This document shows positions 1 to 6,018 of a stretch of DNA of 15,777 nt, piece after piece. Positions within the stretch are counted from its first letter, which is position 1. Every line of letters begins with the position of its first letter. Origin of the DNA: DASQVO01 sp035640715 (GTDB lineage: Bacteria > Actinomycetota > Actinomycetes > Streptosporangiales > Streptosporangiaceae); NCBI GenBank assembly GCA_035640715.1, contig DASQVO010000490.1, positions 1 to 15,777 on the forward strand, read 5' to 3'. The notes beneath the pieces are model-generated. The model saw only the letters and a list, made by a program, of their open reading frames with translations. It was not told the origin of the DNA and made no database searches. A program made the translations under genes and the position numbers.

Positions 1-1006
1 TCGGGAAGACGGTCACCGCGACCGGAAGCGTCAGCTTCGGGCCGGCGAAAGTGGCCGATTTGTTCTCCCAGTAGATGCGGCCGGACGACGCTGCGCTGTT
101 GGTGAACCAGTAGAGGGATATCGCGTCGAGCATGTCGTCCATGCTGAGGGCGTCCTCGGCGAGCCCGTGGTTGTCGGTCTTGGACTGGAACTTCTCGTAG
201 ATCCAGGCTGCCTGACCAGCGGGAGAGTCCGCCAGGGCGAATCCGACAGTCTCCGGCTTCGTGCCCTGAAGGTGGCTCGACCCACCGAGATCGCCGGTGT
301 AGAGGGCGAGGGTCTCCACGGCGTAGCGCTGTTCGGGCGACAAGGTGTCGGGTATCTGTGCGGGAAAGGCGTACTGGGTGTTCAGATGAATTCCGAGAAG
401 CCCCTCAGGTTGCATGGCCCCGAGGGCGGTGGTGACGACGGCACCCCAATCGCCGCCTTGCGCGGCCCATCTCGTGTAGCCGAGACGCTTCATCAGCTCC
501 GCCCACGCGCTTGCGATGCGCGATACAGTCCACCCGGTCTGCGTGGGCTTCTGGGAGAACCCGAACCCGGGGAGCGACGGGACGACGACGTCGAATGAAT
601 CGGCGGCGTCTCCTCCGGACGAAACCGGATCGGTCAGCGGGCCGATCAGCTTCAGGAACTCGACGATCGAGCCCGGCCATCCGTGCGTGAGTATCAGCGG
701 CATCGCGTTGGGATTCTTGGACCTGACGTGGATGAAGTGGATGTCCAGCCCATCGATCTCGGTCAGGAATTGGGGGAAGCGATTGAGGCCGGACTCGAAG
801 CGCCGCCAGTCGTAGCCGCGCTCCCAGTAGTCGGCCAGAGATCTGGCGTTCTCTACGCGAACCCCTTGCGACCAGTCGCCCACCGTTTCCGGATCCGGCC
901 ATCGAGTTCTGGCCAGTCGCTGCTTCAGGTCGTCGATCTCTGAATCCGAGATCGAGACGGTGAACGGGCGGACGAGGGTCGAGGTCGGCGGCGTCGGTGC
1001 GGTCAT
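1..1006 (-). CDS. Epoxide hydrolase, alpha/beta-hydrolase with EHN domain (C-terminus cut by window edge)
   Basis: This is the N-terminal 335 codons of an epoxide hydrolase, which opens epoxides to vicinal diols by nucleophilic attack followed by hydrolysis of the ester intermediate. Reading the minus strand from the ATG at 1006 gives an EHN-like N-terminal region (RPFTVSISDSEIDDLKQRL, then WPDPETVGDW). It continues into an alpha/beta-hydrolase core with the oxyanion-hole motif HGWPGS at about residues 108-113 and the nucleophile elbow QGGDWG with Asp at about 186. Family members are usually close to 390 residues, so about 50 residues, including the catalytic His, lie left of position 1. The start is supported by AGGAG/GAAGAAGG purine tracts just upstream. 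It is divergent from the TetR gene and shares a control region with it, so the TetR protein probably regulates it. The family call is firm; the natural epoxide is unknown. Confidence 0.9.
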   Translation of the reverse strand, partial: MTAPTPPTSTLVRPFTVSISDSEIDDLKQRLARTRWPDPETVGDWSQGVRVENARSLADYWERGYDWRRFESGLNRFPQFLTEIDGLDIHFIHVRSKNPNAMPLILTHGWPGSIVEFLKLIGPLTDPVSSGGDAADSFDVVVPSLPGFGFSQKPTQTGWTVSRIASAWAELMKRLGYTRWAAQGGDWGAVVTTALGAMQPEGLLGIHLNTQYAFPAQIPDTLSPEQRYAVETLALYTGDLGGSSHLQGTKPETVGFALADSPAGQAAWIYEKFQSKTDNHGLAEDALSMDDMLDAISLYWFTNSAASSGRIYWENKSATFAGPKLTLPVAVTVFP

Positions 1007-1052
1007 GGCCTTCTTCTCTTCTCCTGGGCTTCGAAGCACAGCGCAACTCCCG

Positions 1053-1070
1053 TTGCACACTGGTGTGCAG
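1053..1070. promoter_or_regulatory. Operator palindrome 1, probable TetR site
   Basis: TTGCACAC-TG-GTGTGCAG forms an inverted repeat with 7 perfectly paired bases per arm (TGCACAC/GTGTGCA). It lies in the spacer between the divergent epoxide hydrolase and tetR genes and covers the expected transcription start of the hydrolase promoter. A nearly identical second copy begins 27 bp downstream. The link to the adjacent TetR protein is inferred from position and symmetry. Confidence 0.72.
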
Positions 1071-1097
1071 TCTACTTCATTGCACGCTGGTGTGCAA
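1069..1097 (-). promoter_or_regulatory. Sigma70-type promoter of the epoxide hydrolase gene
   Basis: On the minus strand, TTGCAC (1097-1092) and TAGACT (1074-1069) are separated by exactly 17 bases. They resemble the -35 and -10 hexamers TTGACA and TATAAT. Predicted initiation near 1062 falls inside operator 1, leaving a leader of roughly 55 nt with a purine-rich ribosome site before the ATG at 1006. The overlap with both operators suggests steric repression. Confidence 0.55.
1080..1097. promoter_or_regulatory. Operator palindrome 2, probable TetR site
   Basis: TTGCACGC-TG-GTGTGCAA has 8-base arms with one mismatch and matches operator 1 at 16 of 18 positions. It ends 10 bp before the GTG start of tetR. 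Its right half, read on the minus strand, is the TTGCAC -35 hexamer of the hydrolase promoter. Binding here would block the hydrolase promoter and probably tetR itself. Confidence 0.72.
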
Positions 1098-1107
1098 CAA
1101 TGGTGTC

Positions 1108-1707
1108 GTGCCCACCGAGTCCTCCCGTGTGCGCTCGATGAACGAGACACGCGATCGCATCCTCGACGTCGCCCTCGATGTGCTGGGAGAGAACCCCGAC
1201 GCCGGAATGGGCGACATCGCCTCCGCTGCCGGCGTCGTCCGTCGCACGGTCTATGGCCATTTCCCCTCGCGCCTCGACCTGGTTCGGACACTCACGGAAC
1301 GGGCCGTCACCGAGGTGACAGCCGTGCTCACCGAAGTCAACGCCTCCGGCGCAGAAGCGGACGCGGCGTGGGTCGAATTCATCGCCCGCGTCTGGCCGGT
1401 GGCACACCGGTACCGAGTGCTGCTGGCGCTGCGCCGCGGCGAGTACGGCGAGGCGATCCACGGCCTGCTCGGGCCAGTCGATGAGCTCCTCGCCGACCTC
1501 GTGAAACGGGGCCAGGACAGCGACGTGTTCGCACAGCACCTGCCGGCGGGCATTCTGAGCCAGGTTGCCTACGGCGTCGTGTTCGCCATCGCGGACAGCG
1601 ACCTGTCGAACGGGACCCTCGGCGCCCGAGCAGCGACGATCACGAGCCTGCTGATGCTGGGAGTTCCCGAGACGCGCGCAATCGCTCTCGTGGGCGACCA
1701 GCCCTGA
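1108..1707 (+). CDS. TetR/AcrR family transcriptional regulator
   Basis: This is a TetR-family repressor of about 199 residues. The N-terminal DNA-binding domain reads TRDRILDVALDVLGENP, and the helix-turn-helix at about residues 34-53 is MGDIASAAGVVRRTVYGHFP, the classic family signature. The rest is a variable, mostly helical ligand domain. GTG 1108 is chosen because it follows operator 2 directly and could be a leaderless start, with AACAAT at 1096-1101 as a weak -10. ATG 1138 (189 residues) is the alternative; neither has a clear Shine-Dalgarno sequence. The extension of the frame back to 997 runs through the operators and is not coding. It is divergent from the epoxide hydrolase and probably represses both itself and that gene. 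The ligand is unknown and could be an epoxide or its precursor. Confidence 0.88.
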   Translation: MPTESSRVRSMNETRDRILDVALDVLGENPDAGMGDIASAAGVVRRTVYGHFPSRLDLVRTLTERAVTEVTAVLTEVNASGAEADAAWVEFIARVWPVAHRYRVLLALRRGEYGEAIHGLLGPVDELLADLVKRGQDSDVFAQHLPAGILSQVAYGVVFAIADSDLSNGTLGARAATITSLLMLGVPETRAIALVGDQP

Positions 1708-1712
1708 GTCGC

Positions 1713-1779
1713 GGCGGGCACGGTTCTTTCCGGGAGTTGGACTGGTTGGCGCCTCTGATCTTCCGGAGCCGTGCCCGCC
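1713..1779. terminator. Long inverted repeat after tetR, possible terminator
   Basis: GGCGGGCACGG (1713-1723) is perfectly complementary to CCGTGCCCGCC (1769-1779). Inside are shorter pairs TCCGG/CCGGA. The repeat starts 6 bp after the tetR stop. There is no T-run, so termination activity is inferred from position and strength of the stem only. Confidence 0.4.
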
Positions 1780-1881
1780 CCTCAAAATCGCGCCAGAAAC
1801 CCCCTCACACCGGACACCCCAAACCCGGACTCACGCCGCTAGGACGACAAACCGCCAACTTGCCGGGGCCGTGACCCGCCC

Positions 1882-1910
1882 GCCTCGGCATAGGGCGCGC
1901 GTACCGAGGC
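1882..1910. terminator. Hairpin between convergent genes
   Basis: GCCTCGG (1882-1888) pairs perfectly with CCGAGGC (1904-1910) across a 15-nt loop. It is downstream of the LysR remnant (read leftward) and of tetR (read rightward), the usual place for a terminator. No T-run follows on either strand. Confidence 0.3.
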
Positions 1911-1927
1911 CACGACCATCCGCTGCC

Positions 1928-1950
1928 TGTCATACCCCCGGGATATGACA
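1928..1950. promoter_or_regulatory. 23-bp interrupted palindrome, possible operator
   Basis: TGTCATA (1928-1934) and TATGACA (1944-1950) are perfect 7-base inverted arms around CCCCCGGGA. The AT-rich arms contrast with the GC-rich surroundings. No intact gene starts close by: the LysR remnant ends at 2010 on the minus strand and the short open frame beginning at 1945 has no coding character. It may be a leftover control site. Confidence 0.3.
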
Positions 1951-2009
1951 TCTCGCCGACGCGGCGGGAGGAGATGCCGCTCGCCAGTGAAAGCCGGGCG
2001 GCGATGTGA

Positions 2010-2708
2010 TTACGAGCGGTCGGCTACCGGCGAGTGGTCCGCGGCGATGGCGGCGAAGTCCTGGATGAGCCGACTGCGGCGGGTGGCGTCCCAGACCAGG
2101 CAAACCTGGTTGGGCGGGATATCGCTGACATGGGTGTAGCTGACGCCGGGGCGGGTGTAGAAGGCCGCGGTGGATAGCGGGAGCAGGACGATGCCGTGGC
2201 CCGCTGCGACGTGTTCGAGTTTCTCCTCCACGGTGCGGAAGATGGGCGCGTTACGCCGGTGCCGAGTATGTAGCTCGGTGGCGATGTCGCGCCATTCGGG
2301 GACGGCCTCGGGATCTTGAAGCAGATGCTCGTCGGCGAGGTCGGCGATGCTGATGGCGGTCTTCCCGGCCAGGCGGTGATCGTCGGGTAGCACGGCGACT
2401 CGCGGTTCGGTCAGCAGCGGCTGGCTCAGCAGGCCACGCTGATCGGCGGGCAGCCGGACGTAGCTGACGTCGGCCCGGCCGTCGTGGATGACCTCGGTCT
2501 GGTCGTCGCAGCTAGTGCGCAGCACGTTCACAGTCAGCTGCGGATGGCGGCCCTGCATGGCGCGGACGGCATCGGTCACAATGAGGCCGGGCATGAACCC
2601 GATGGTGAAGGTGCCCGGGCCGCGTGCGGCGCGGGCGACCCGGCGGCGCAGCGCGTCGGCATTGGCCAGCAGGGGCCTGGCGTCGGCGAGCAGTTGCCGG
2701 CCCGCGTC
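2010..2708 (-). pseudogene. LysR-type regulator remnant: effector-binding domain without the DNA-binding domain
   Basis: About 232 codons encode the second part of a LysR-type regulator. They begin at DAGRQLLADARPLL, the linker-helix region that normally follows the helix-turn-helix. Then comes a complete effector-binding domain: FTIGFMPG opens it, followed by HPQLTVNV, VSYVRLP, LTEPRVAVLPDDHRLAG and VAAGHGIVLLP. The 60-65 residue N-terminal winged HTH, which should be immediately upstream, is missing. In its place, in a different frame, is an amidohydrolase C-terminal scrap (2702-2818). The open frame continues to 2936 but translates to arginine/proline-rich nonsense on the wrong strand of the neighbouring NmrA gene. 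No convincing start or ribosome site precedes the domain. A nonfunctional fragment is most likely. Confidence 0.75.
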
Positions 2709-2818
2709 GCGGAGATGTCCGCGGTCGGGTCGCCATCGACGAGGAGCAGGTCGGCCCGCTGGCCGGGGGCGATGCTGCCGCGGTCGGTGAGCCCGAAGGC
2801 CCGGGAAGCCAGGCGCGC
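2702..2818 (-). pseudogene. Amidohydrolase C-terminal fragment (39 codons)
   Basis: On the minus strand directly after the NmrA stop codon, and in the same frame, 39 codons read ARLASRAFGLTDRGSIAPGQ followed by RADLLLVDGDPTADISATR. This is the standard C-terminal signature of metal-dependent amidohydrolases (Amidohydro_1 type: FGL-DRG-I-PG-RADL-L-VDGDP--DI). Nothing upstream of it belongs to an amidohydrolase and the metal-binding region is absent. It ends where LysR sequence starts in another frame, within about 10 bp of 2705. This is a scrap left by a deletion or insertion. Confidence 0.68.
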
Positions 2819-3655
2819 TCAGCGGAAGTCGTCGGCATGGTCGGCGGCCCACTGCGCGAAGGTGTGCGCGGGGCGGCCGGTGATCTTGGCGACGATGACC
2901 GAGATCGGGGCCGGGACGCCGTTGCCGGCGGTCCACTGGCGCAGGACGGCTTCGGCCACGACCGGGGGCATCGTCTTGCCGAGTTCCGTCCGCGCCTGCT
3001 CGGGAGAGACCACCTCGACCCGGATCTGGCGACCGGTGGCCTCGCCGATGTGCCCGGCCTGGCGCCGCAAGGTCAGCGATTCGGCCCCGTAGACGGTGTA
3101 GGCCTGGCGGGAGTGGCCCGGTTCGGTGAGAGCGGTCACGGCGAGCGCGGCCATGTCCTTCTCATGGACCGGGGCGGTCTGCGCTTCCGGGTATGGAAGG
3201 CGGACCACGTTCTCGGCGCGGATCGATTCCGTCCACCAGGACCGGGTGTTGGTGGCGAACATGCCTGGCCTGATGAACGTCCAGTCCAGGTCCGACCGCT
3301 CGATGGCCAGCTCGACTGTCCGGTGCAGGCGGGCGACCGGGCTGTGCTCGGCGCCGGGGCTCACGACCGACACCGATGACAGCAGGACCACGTGCCGAAC
3401 ACCAGCGGATTCGGCTGCCTTCACGAAGCCCTCGGCGCCGTCCGGTTTGGCGTACAGGAACACCTTGCCGGCGCCGGCCAGCGCCACGGGCAGGGTCTCG
3501 GGGCGCTCCAGGTCGGCCGCGGCGACCTCCAGCCCGGGCGCGAAGCCCGCCGCCGGATTCCTGCTGACCGCCCGGACCCGTTCGCCGCTGGCCAGCAGGC
3601 CGGCGACGACATGACGGCCCACGTTGCCGCGTGCGCCGAAGACAACGGTAACCAT
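2819..3655 (-). CDS. NmrA-type NAD(P)-binding protein (atypical SDR)
   Basis: This 278-residue Rossmann-fold protein belongs to the NmrA/atypical short-chain dehydrogenase group. The N-terminus MVTVVFGARGNVGRHVVAGL carries the dinucleotide-binding GxxGxxG as GARGNVG at residues 7-13. It is followed by ADLERPETLPVALAGAGKVFL, the serine segment VVLLSSVSVV, and WTFIRPGMFATN, typical of the family. Members act as redox sensors or as small-molecule (quinone-type) reductases. The ATG at 3655 is supported by GGAGG 5 nt upstream (cctcc at 3661-3665). The open frame extends upstream to 4024 but that part runs antisense through the USP end. It could share a transcript with the minus-strand genes above it. 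The specific substrate is unknown. Confidence 0.87.
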   Translation of the reverse strand: MVTVVFGARGNVGRHVVAGLLASGERVRAVSRNPAAGFAPGLEVAAADLERPETLPVALAGAGKVFLYAKPDGAEGFVKAAESAGVRHVVLLSSVSVVSPGAEHSPVARLHRTVELAIERSDLDWTFIRPGMFATNTRSWWTESIRAENVVRLPYPEAQTAPVHEKDMAALAVTALTEPGHSRQAYTVYGAESLTLRRQAGHIGEATGRQIRVEVVSPEQARTELGKTMPPVVAEAVLRQWTAGNGVPAPISVIVAKITGRPAHTFAQWAADHADDFR

Positions 3656-3853
3656 GGGCACCTCCGGAGTGAAGAACGTCGCGAAAGTCGACTTCCACCC
3701 ACAACACTGGCGTGCGCGATGCTCAATCAGGCGCAGATCCAGGCTGCGGACCTGGTCGGCGCATATTTGCGTCCTGGCGTGATCGCTTCCAGGCGCCGGG
3801 GCGAGGTCGCCGTACACTAGGCCGGCCGTGTCACCGTGCCAGGATCCGCCTGG

Positions 3854-3914
3854 CTGACGGCGCTGCTGCACACGGCCAAGCCGGCCCATGCCATGCTCTC
3901 CTGACAGCGCTGCT
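3854..3914. repeat. Short direct repeat, 14-mer with one mismatch
   Basis: CTGACGGCGCTGCT (3854-3867) recurs as CTGACAGCGCTGCT (3901-3914), 47 bp apart, in the spacer between the NmrA and USP genes. The second copy ends at the last base before the USP stop codon. It could be a duplication footprint of an insertion or deletion, or chance. Confidence 0.3.
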
Positions 3915-4706
3915 TTATCTGGAGACGTTCGCCGATGCCGGCTGGCGTGGGATGAGGGCGACCGGGCACGGGGCGAGGCCGGTGAGATCACTGGCGACAG
4001 CACCGCCCAGCAGTCTGGCGACACCAGAGCGGGTGCGGTGGCCGAGCACGAGCAGGTCCGCCTCGGCGCTGGCGTGCAGCAGCGCGTCGAGAGGCCCGCC
4101 GTGGGTGGCTATCAACTCGGCGTCGACGGTGCCGAGCACGCTTTGCACCCAGCCGTGCAGCCGGTCATGGGCGGCGCCGCGCTGCGCGGATACGGCCCGG
4201 GCCGGGCGGAGCACGTCCCGGGCGCGGTTGGGGTGCACCTGCCAGGCGTAGAGGACGACGAGCCGATCCAGTCGCCGGCGTGCCTCGTCGGCGGCCCATC
4301 GAAGCGCATCGCGCGATGTCTCGCTGCCATTCACGCCGACCAGTACGCACCCGGTCGGCGGCCGCCCCACGTCGGGCACGATGACGACCGGGCAGGCGGC
4401 GTGGCGCAGGCAGGAGCGGGTGAGGTGGGATAGGCGGCGTGCGCCGGTGTGGCCGCCGAGGACGAGCAGGTCGCAGGCTTCGGCCAGCAGTACTGAGGGG
4501 GCGGGGCCGTGCACGGCGTGGGCAGTCGCCTCACAGCCCAGTCCGGGCAGGCAGTCGGGGCTGAGGTCGATCGACAGGTTCAGGGGCGTGTCCCAGGCGT
4601 GCACCAGGCGCAGCGGCAGTCCACGCAGGGCGGCTTCGGCCGATGCCCAGTGCACCGCAGCCGTGGTACCCGCTGCCCTGCTCATCCCGACGACGACACC
4701 GGTCAC
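3915..4706 (-). CDS. Tandem universal stress protein (two USP domains)
   Basis: This 263-residue cytoplasmic protein has two UspA-type domains. Domain 1 starts TGVVVGMSRAAGTTAAVHWA and ends CDLLVLGGHTGARRLSHL then CPVVIVPDVG. Domain 2 starts GCVLVGVNGSETSRDALRWA and ends ADLLVLGHRTRSGVARLLGG then CPVALIP. The first domain is only about 110 residues against the usual 140, so its middle is shortened. The nucleotide-loop motif (GxxG then about nine residues then GS/T) is imperfect in both. GTG 4706 is chosen because GAGGAG lies 5 nt upstream (4712-4717) and VTGVVVGM is the normal domain start. Actinobacterial double USPs often accompany stress or dormancy regulons. A perfect 24-bp palindrome lies 28 bp upstream of the start and is a candidate operator. 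Confidence 0.88.
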   Translation of the reverse strand: MTGVVVGMSRAAGTTAAVHWASAEAALRGLPLRLVHAWDTPLNLSIDLSPDCLPGLGCEATAHAVHGPAPSVLLAEACDLLVLGGHTGARRLSHLTRSCLRHAACPVVIVPDVGRPPTGCVLVGVNGSETSRDALRWAADEARRRLDRLVVLYAWQVHPNRARDVLRPARAVSAQRGAAHDRLHGWVQSVLGTVDAELIATHGGPLDALLHASAEADLLVLGHRTRSGVARLLGGAVASDLTGLAPCPVALIPRQPASANVSR

Positions 4707-4733
4707 GATGGCTCCTCGTGCCGCGCTGCACCT

Positions 4734-4757
4734 GTTCTGCGACAATTGTCGCAGAAC
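4734..4757. promoter_or_regulatory. Perfect 24-bp palindrome upstream of the USP gene
   Basis: GTTCTGCGACAA is followed at once by its exact reverse complement TTGTCGCAGAAC, giving 12 of 12 pairs with no spacer. It sits between the stop of the DUF347 gene (4778) and the GTG of the USP gene (4706), in the leader of the latter. No T-run follows on either strand, so a dimeric regulator site is more likely than a terminator. The layout resembles dormancy-regulon operators such as the DosR box, but the bases differ. Confidence 0.5.
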
Positions 4758-4777
4758 GGGCGCGGCACGGCCAGAGG

Positions 4778-5596
4778 TCACTCAGTGCCGTGGTAGACGA
4801 GCTCAGTCTGGTCCTTGTGGGTCTTGGTGAGGTAGACAATGACGACGAGGATGGCGCCCAGGAACAGGGCGCTGGTGCCGAAGGTGCCCAGGCCCAGGCC
4901 GCCGTCGTGGTGGGAGGACGCGAGGAAGTCGCCGAGGTTGGCGCCCAGCGGCCGGGTGAGGATGTAGGCCAGCCAGAACGACAGCACTGGCCCGGCGCCG
5001 AGCTTCCACGCCACGAAGATCGCGGCGATCAGGCCGGCGGGCAGCAGCACTGACACGCCGGGGCCCCACCCGGTCAGCTCCAGGGTCCAGTCGCCGACGG
5101 CGGTGCCCAGGGCGAAGGTCACCAGCACGGCCAGCCAGTAAAAGGCCTCCCGGGGGGTGGTGATGATGGAGTGGATCGACAAGGTGCGCTCACGGGCGTA
5201 CCAGATGGCGAACACGATAGCCAGCAGGACGGCGAACACCGTGGTGCTGATCCACAGCGGAACCTGCTGGCCGTCGGTGAGTTCGTCGGTGAGCAGGGTT
5301 CCCACCACGCTGATGAGCACGACCGTCAGCCAGTACACCGCGGGCACGTACCGGCGCTGCCGGAACTGCACGACCAGCACCACCACCAGCGCGGCGGAGA
5401 ACATGAGGGCGGTCTTATTGAGTCCGGAGCCGAGAGTTACGTTGACATAATCGGCGAAGCTCTCCCCCACCGTGGTGCACAGTACCTTGATGATCCAGAA
5501 GTACATGGTCACCTCAGGCACTTTGTTCAACATGCGGCGCGCACCCGTCGATCCGCCGTATGTCTGCGCGGCGGTCCGCGAGGTCTCTTCGTTCAC
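4778..5596 (-). CDS. DUF347 (COG4705-type) four-repeat membrane protein
   Basis: This 272-residue integral membrane protein is built from four copies of one motif, [FYS][FY]W followed about 15 residues later by Asp. The copies are YFWIIKVLCTTVGESFADY (about 32-50), VYWLTVVLISVVGTLLTDE (87-105), FYWLAVLVTFALGTAVGDW (152-170) and SFWLAYILTRPLGANLGDF (206-224). This is the hallmark of the DUF347 repeat family. Between the repeats are hydrophobic helices such as ALMFSAALVVVLVVQF and VPLWISTTVFAVLLAIVFAI, and the C-terminus has a final helix (LFLGAILVVIVYL). The start is GTG with GGAG 7 nt upstream. The ATG at residue 22 (MLNKVPEVTMYF), where family similarity begins, is the alternative. Repeated Asp residues inside helices suggest ion or metal transport, but that is inference. 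It may be co-transcribed with the USP gene 71 bp downstream. Confidence 0.82.
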   Translation of the reverse strand: MNEETSRTAAQTYGGSTGARRMLNKVPEVTMYFWIIKVLCTTVGESFADYVNVTLGSGLNKTALMFSAALVVVLVVQFRQRRYVPAVYWLTVVLISVVGTLLTDELTDGQQVPLWISTTVFAVLLAIVFAIWYARERTLSIHSIITTPREAFYWLAVLVTFALGTAVGDWTLELTGWGPGVSVLLPAGLIAAIFVAWKLGAGPVLSFWLAYILTRPLGANLGDFLASSHHDGGLGLGTFGTSALFLGAILVVIVYLTKTHKDQTELVYHGTE

Positions 5597-5842
5597 CAGG
5601 TGTCTCCTCTATGTTTTGTTGAATGCGGGCATTCTGCGCGGCCGGTGAGACAGCGTTCAGGCAGGCGACGGCTGGGCCCATGAGATTTCCCCCTGTCGGT
5701 GGACCCTGCCAACGCGCGCCCCGGCGGCGCGGAGGCATAAAGCTAGGGCAGGCATCCTGTCGGAGCTATTAAGATCGCTGAGAAATACATCTGAACGGGG
5801 CCGACAAGCGCCTGGCCCTCAGTAGCGGCATAGTCGCTCACA

Positions 5843-5859
5843 ATGGCGGAAACCGCCAT
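5843..5859. repeat. Perfect inverted repeat, 7-bp arms
   Basis: ATGGCGG-AAA-CCGCCAT pairs at all seven positions around a 3-base centre. It may be a compact operator or a hairpin. It lies about 250 bp upstream of the DUF347 start, and no gene begins next to it. Confidence 0.4.
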
Positions 5860-5891
5860 GATGTACGCGGCGGGCAGCCGACTAACAAAAA

Positions 5892-5917
5892 TGATGAAAT
5901 CATGAAGAATTCATGAA
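5892..5917. promoter_or_regulatory. Direct repeats TCATGAA at 11-bp spacing, possible response-regulator box
   Basis: TCATGAA occurs at 5900-5906 and 5911-5917, exactly 11 bp apart, with a related TGATGAA at 5892-5898. Direct repeats phased by one helical turn are typical of OmpR/PhoB-type response-regulator sites such as the Streptomyces PHO box. The sequence itself differs from GTTCACC. This is the most AT-rich spot for several hundred bases. Confidence 0.3.
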
Positions 5918-5948
5918 ATGGGGAGGCCCTCACGATCGGGCGTGTCGA

Positions 5949-5976
5949 CCGCCTCGTGGGCGGCTGACCGCCTTTT
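5949..5976 (+). terminator. Intrinsic-terminator-like hairpin with an alternative pairing
   Basis: GGCGG (5959-5963), CTGA, CCGCC (5968-5972) and TTTT (5973-5976) form a compact GC stem with a T-run on the plus strand. An upstream CCGCC (5949-5953) can pair with the same GGCGG instead, giving two mutually exclusive hairpins as in attenuators. No plus-strand gene ends just before it or begins just after it, so its role is unclear. Confidence 0.35.
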
Positions 5977-6018
5977 AGCCTGACCGCTGACATCCCGTGA
6001 CATCCCGGCCAGCCGCGG

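Larger units (their letters stand above)
5597..6018. other. Gene-free stretch with clustered repeats
   Basis: No convincing coding frame is present on either strand in these 422 bases. It holds a perfect hairpin at 5843-5859, an AT-rich run with spaced TCATGAA repeats at 5888-5919, and overlapping GC-rich hairpins ending in TTTT at 5949-5976. The AT-rich islands near 5769-5793 and 5881-5919 stand out and could hold promoters for the DUF347 gene. I could not pick reliable -35/-10 hexamers. Confidence 0.5.

Noticed and set aside
405..1058. Minus-strand frame of 217 codons overlapping the epoxide hydrolase
   Set aside because: Arg-rich and motif-free; the neighbouring minus frame encodes the epoxide hydrolase with HGWPGS and GGDWG.
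1945..2139. 64-codon plus-strand frame starting in the orphan palindrome
   Set aside because: Arg/Ser-rich translation, partly antisense to the LysR remnant, no ribosome site.
2484..3379. Plus-strand frames across the LysR remnant and NmrA gene
   Set aside because: They are antisense to recognisable protein domains and show no family signature.
5913..5978. Possible leader peptide of about 21 codons before the mutually exclusive hairpins
   Set aside because: No ribosome site, no run of regulatory codons, and no downstream gene on that strand.
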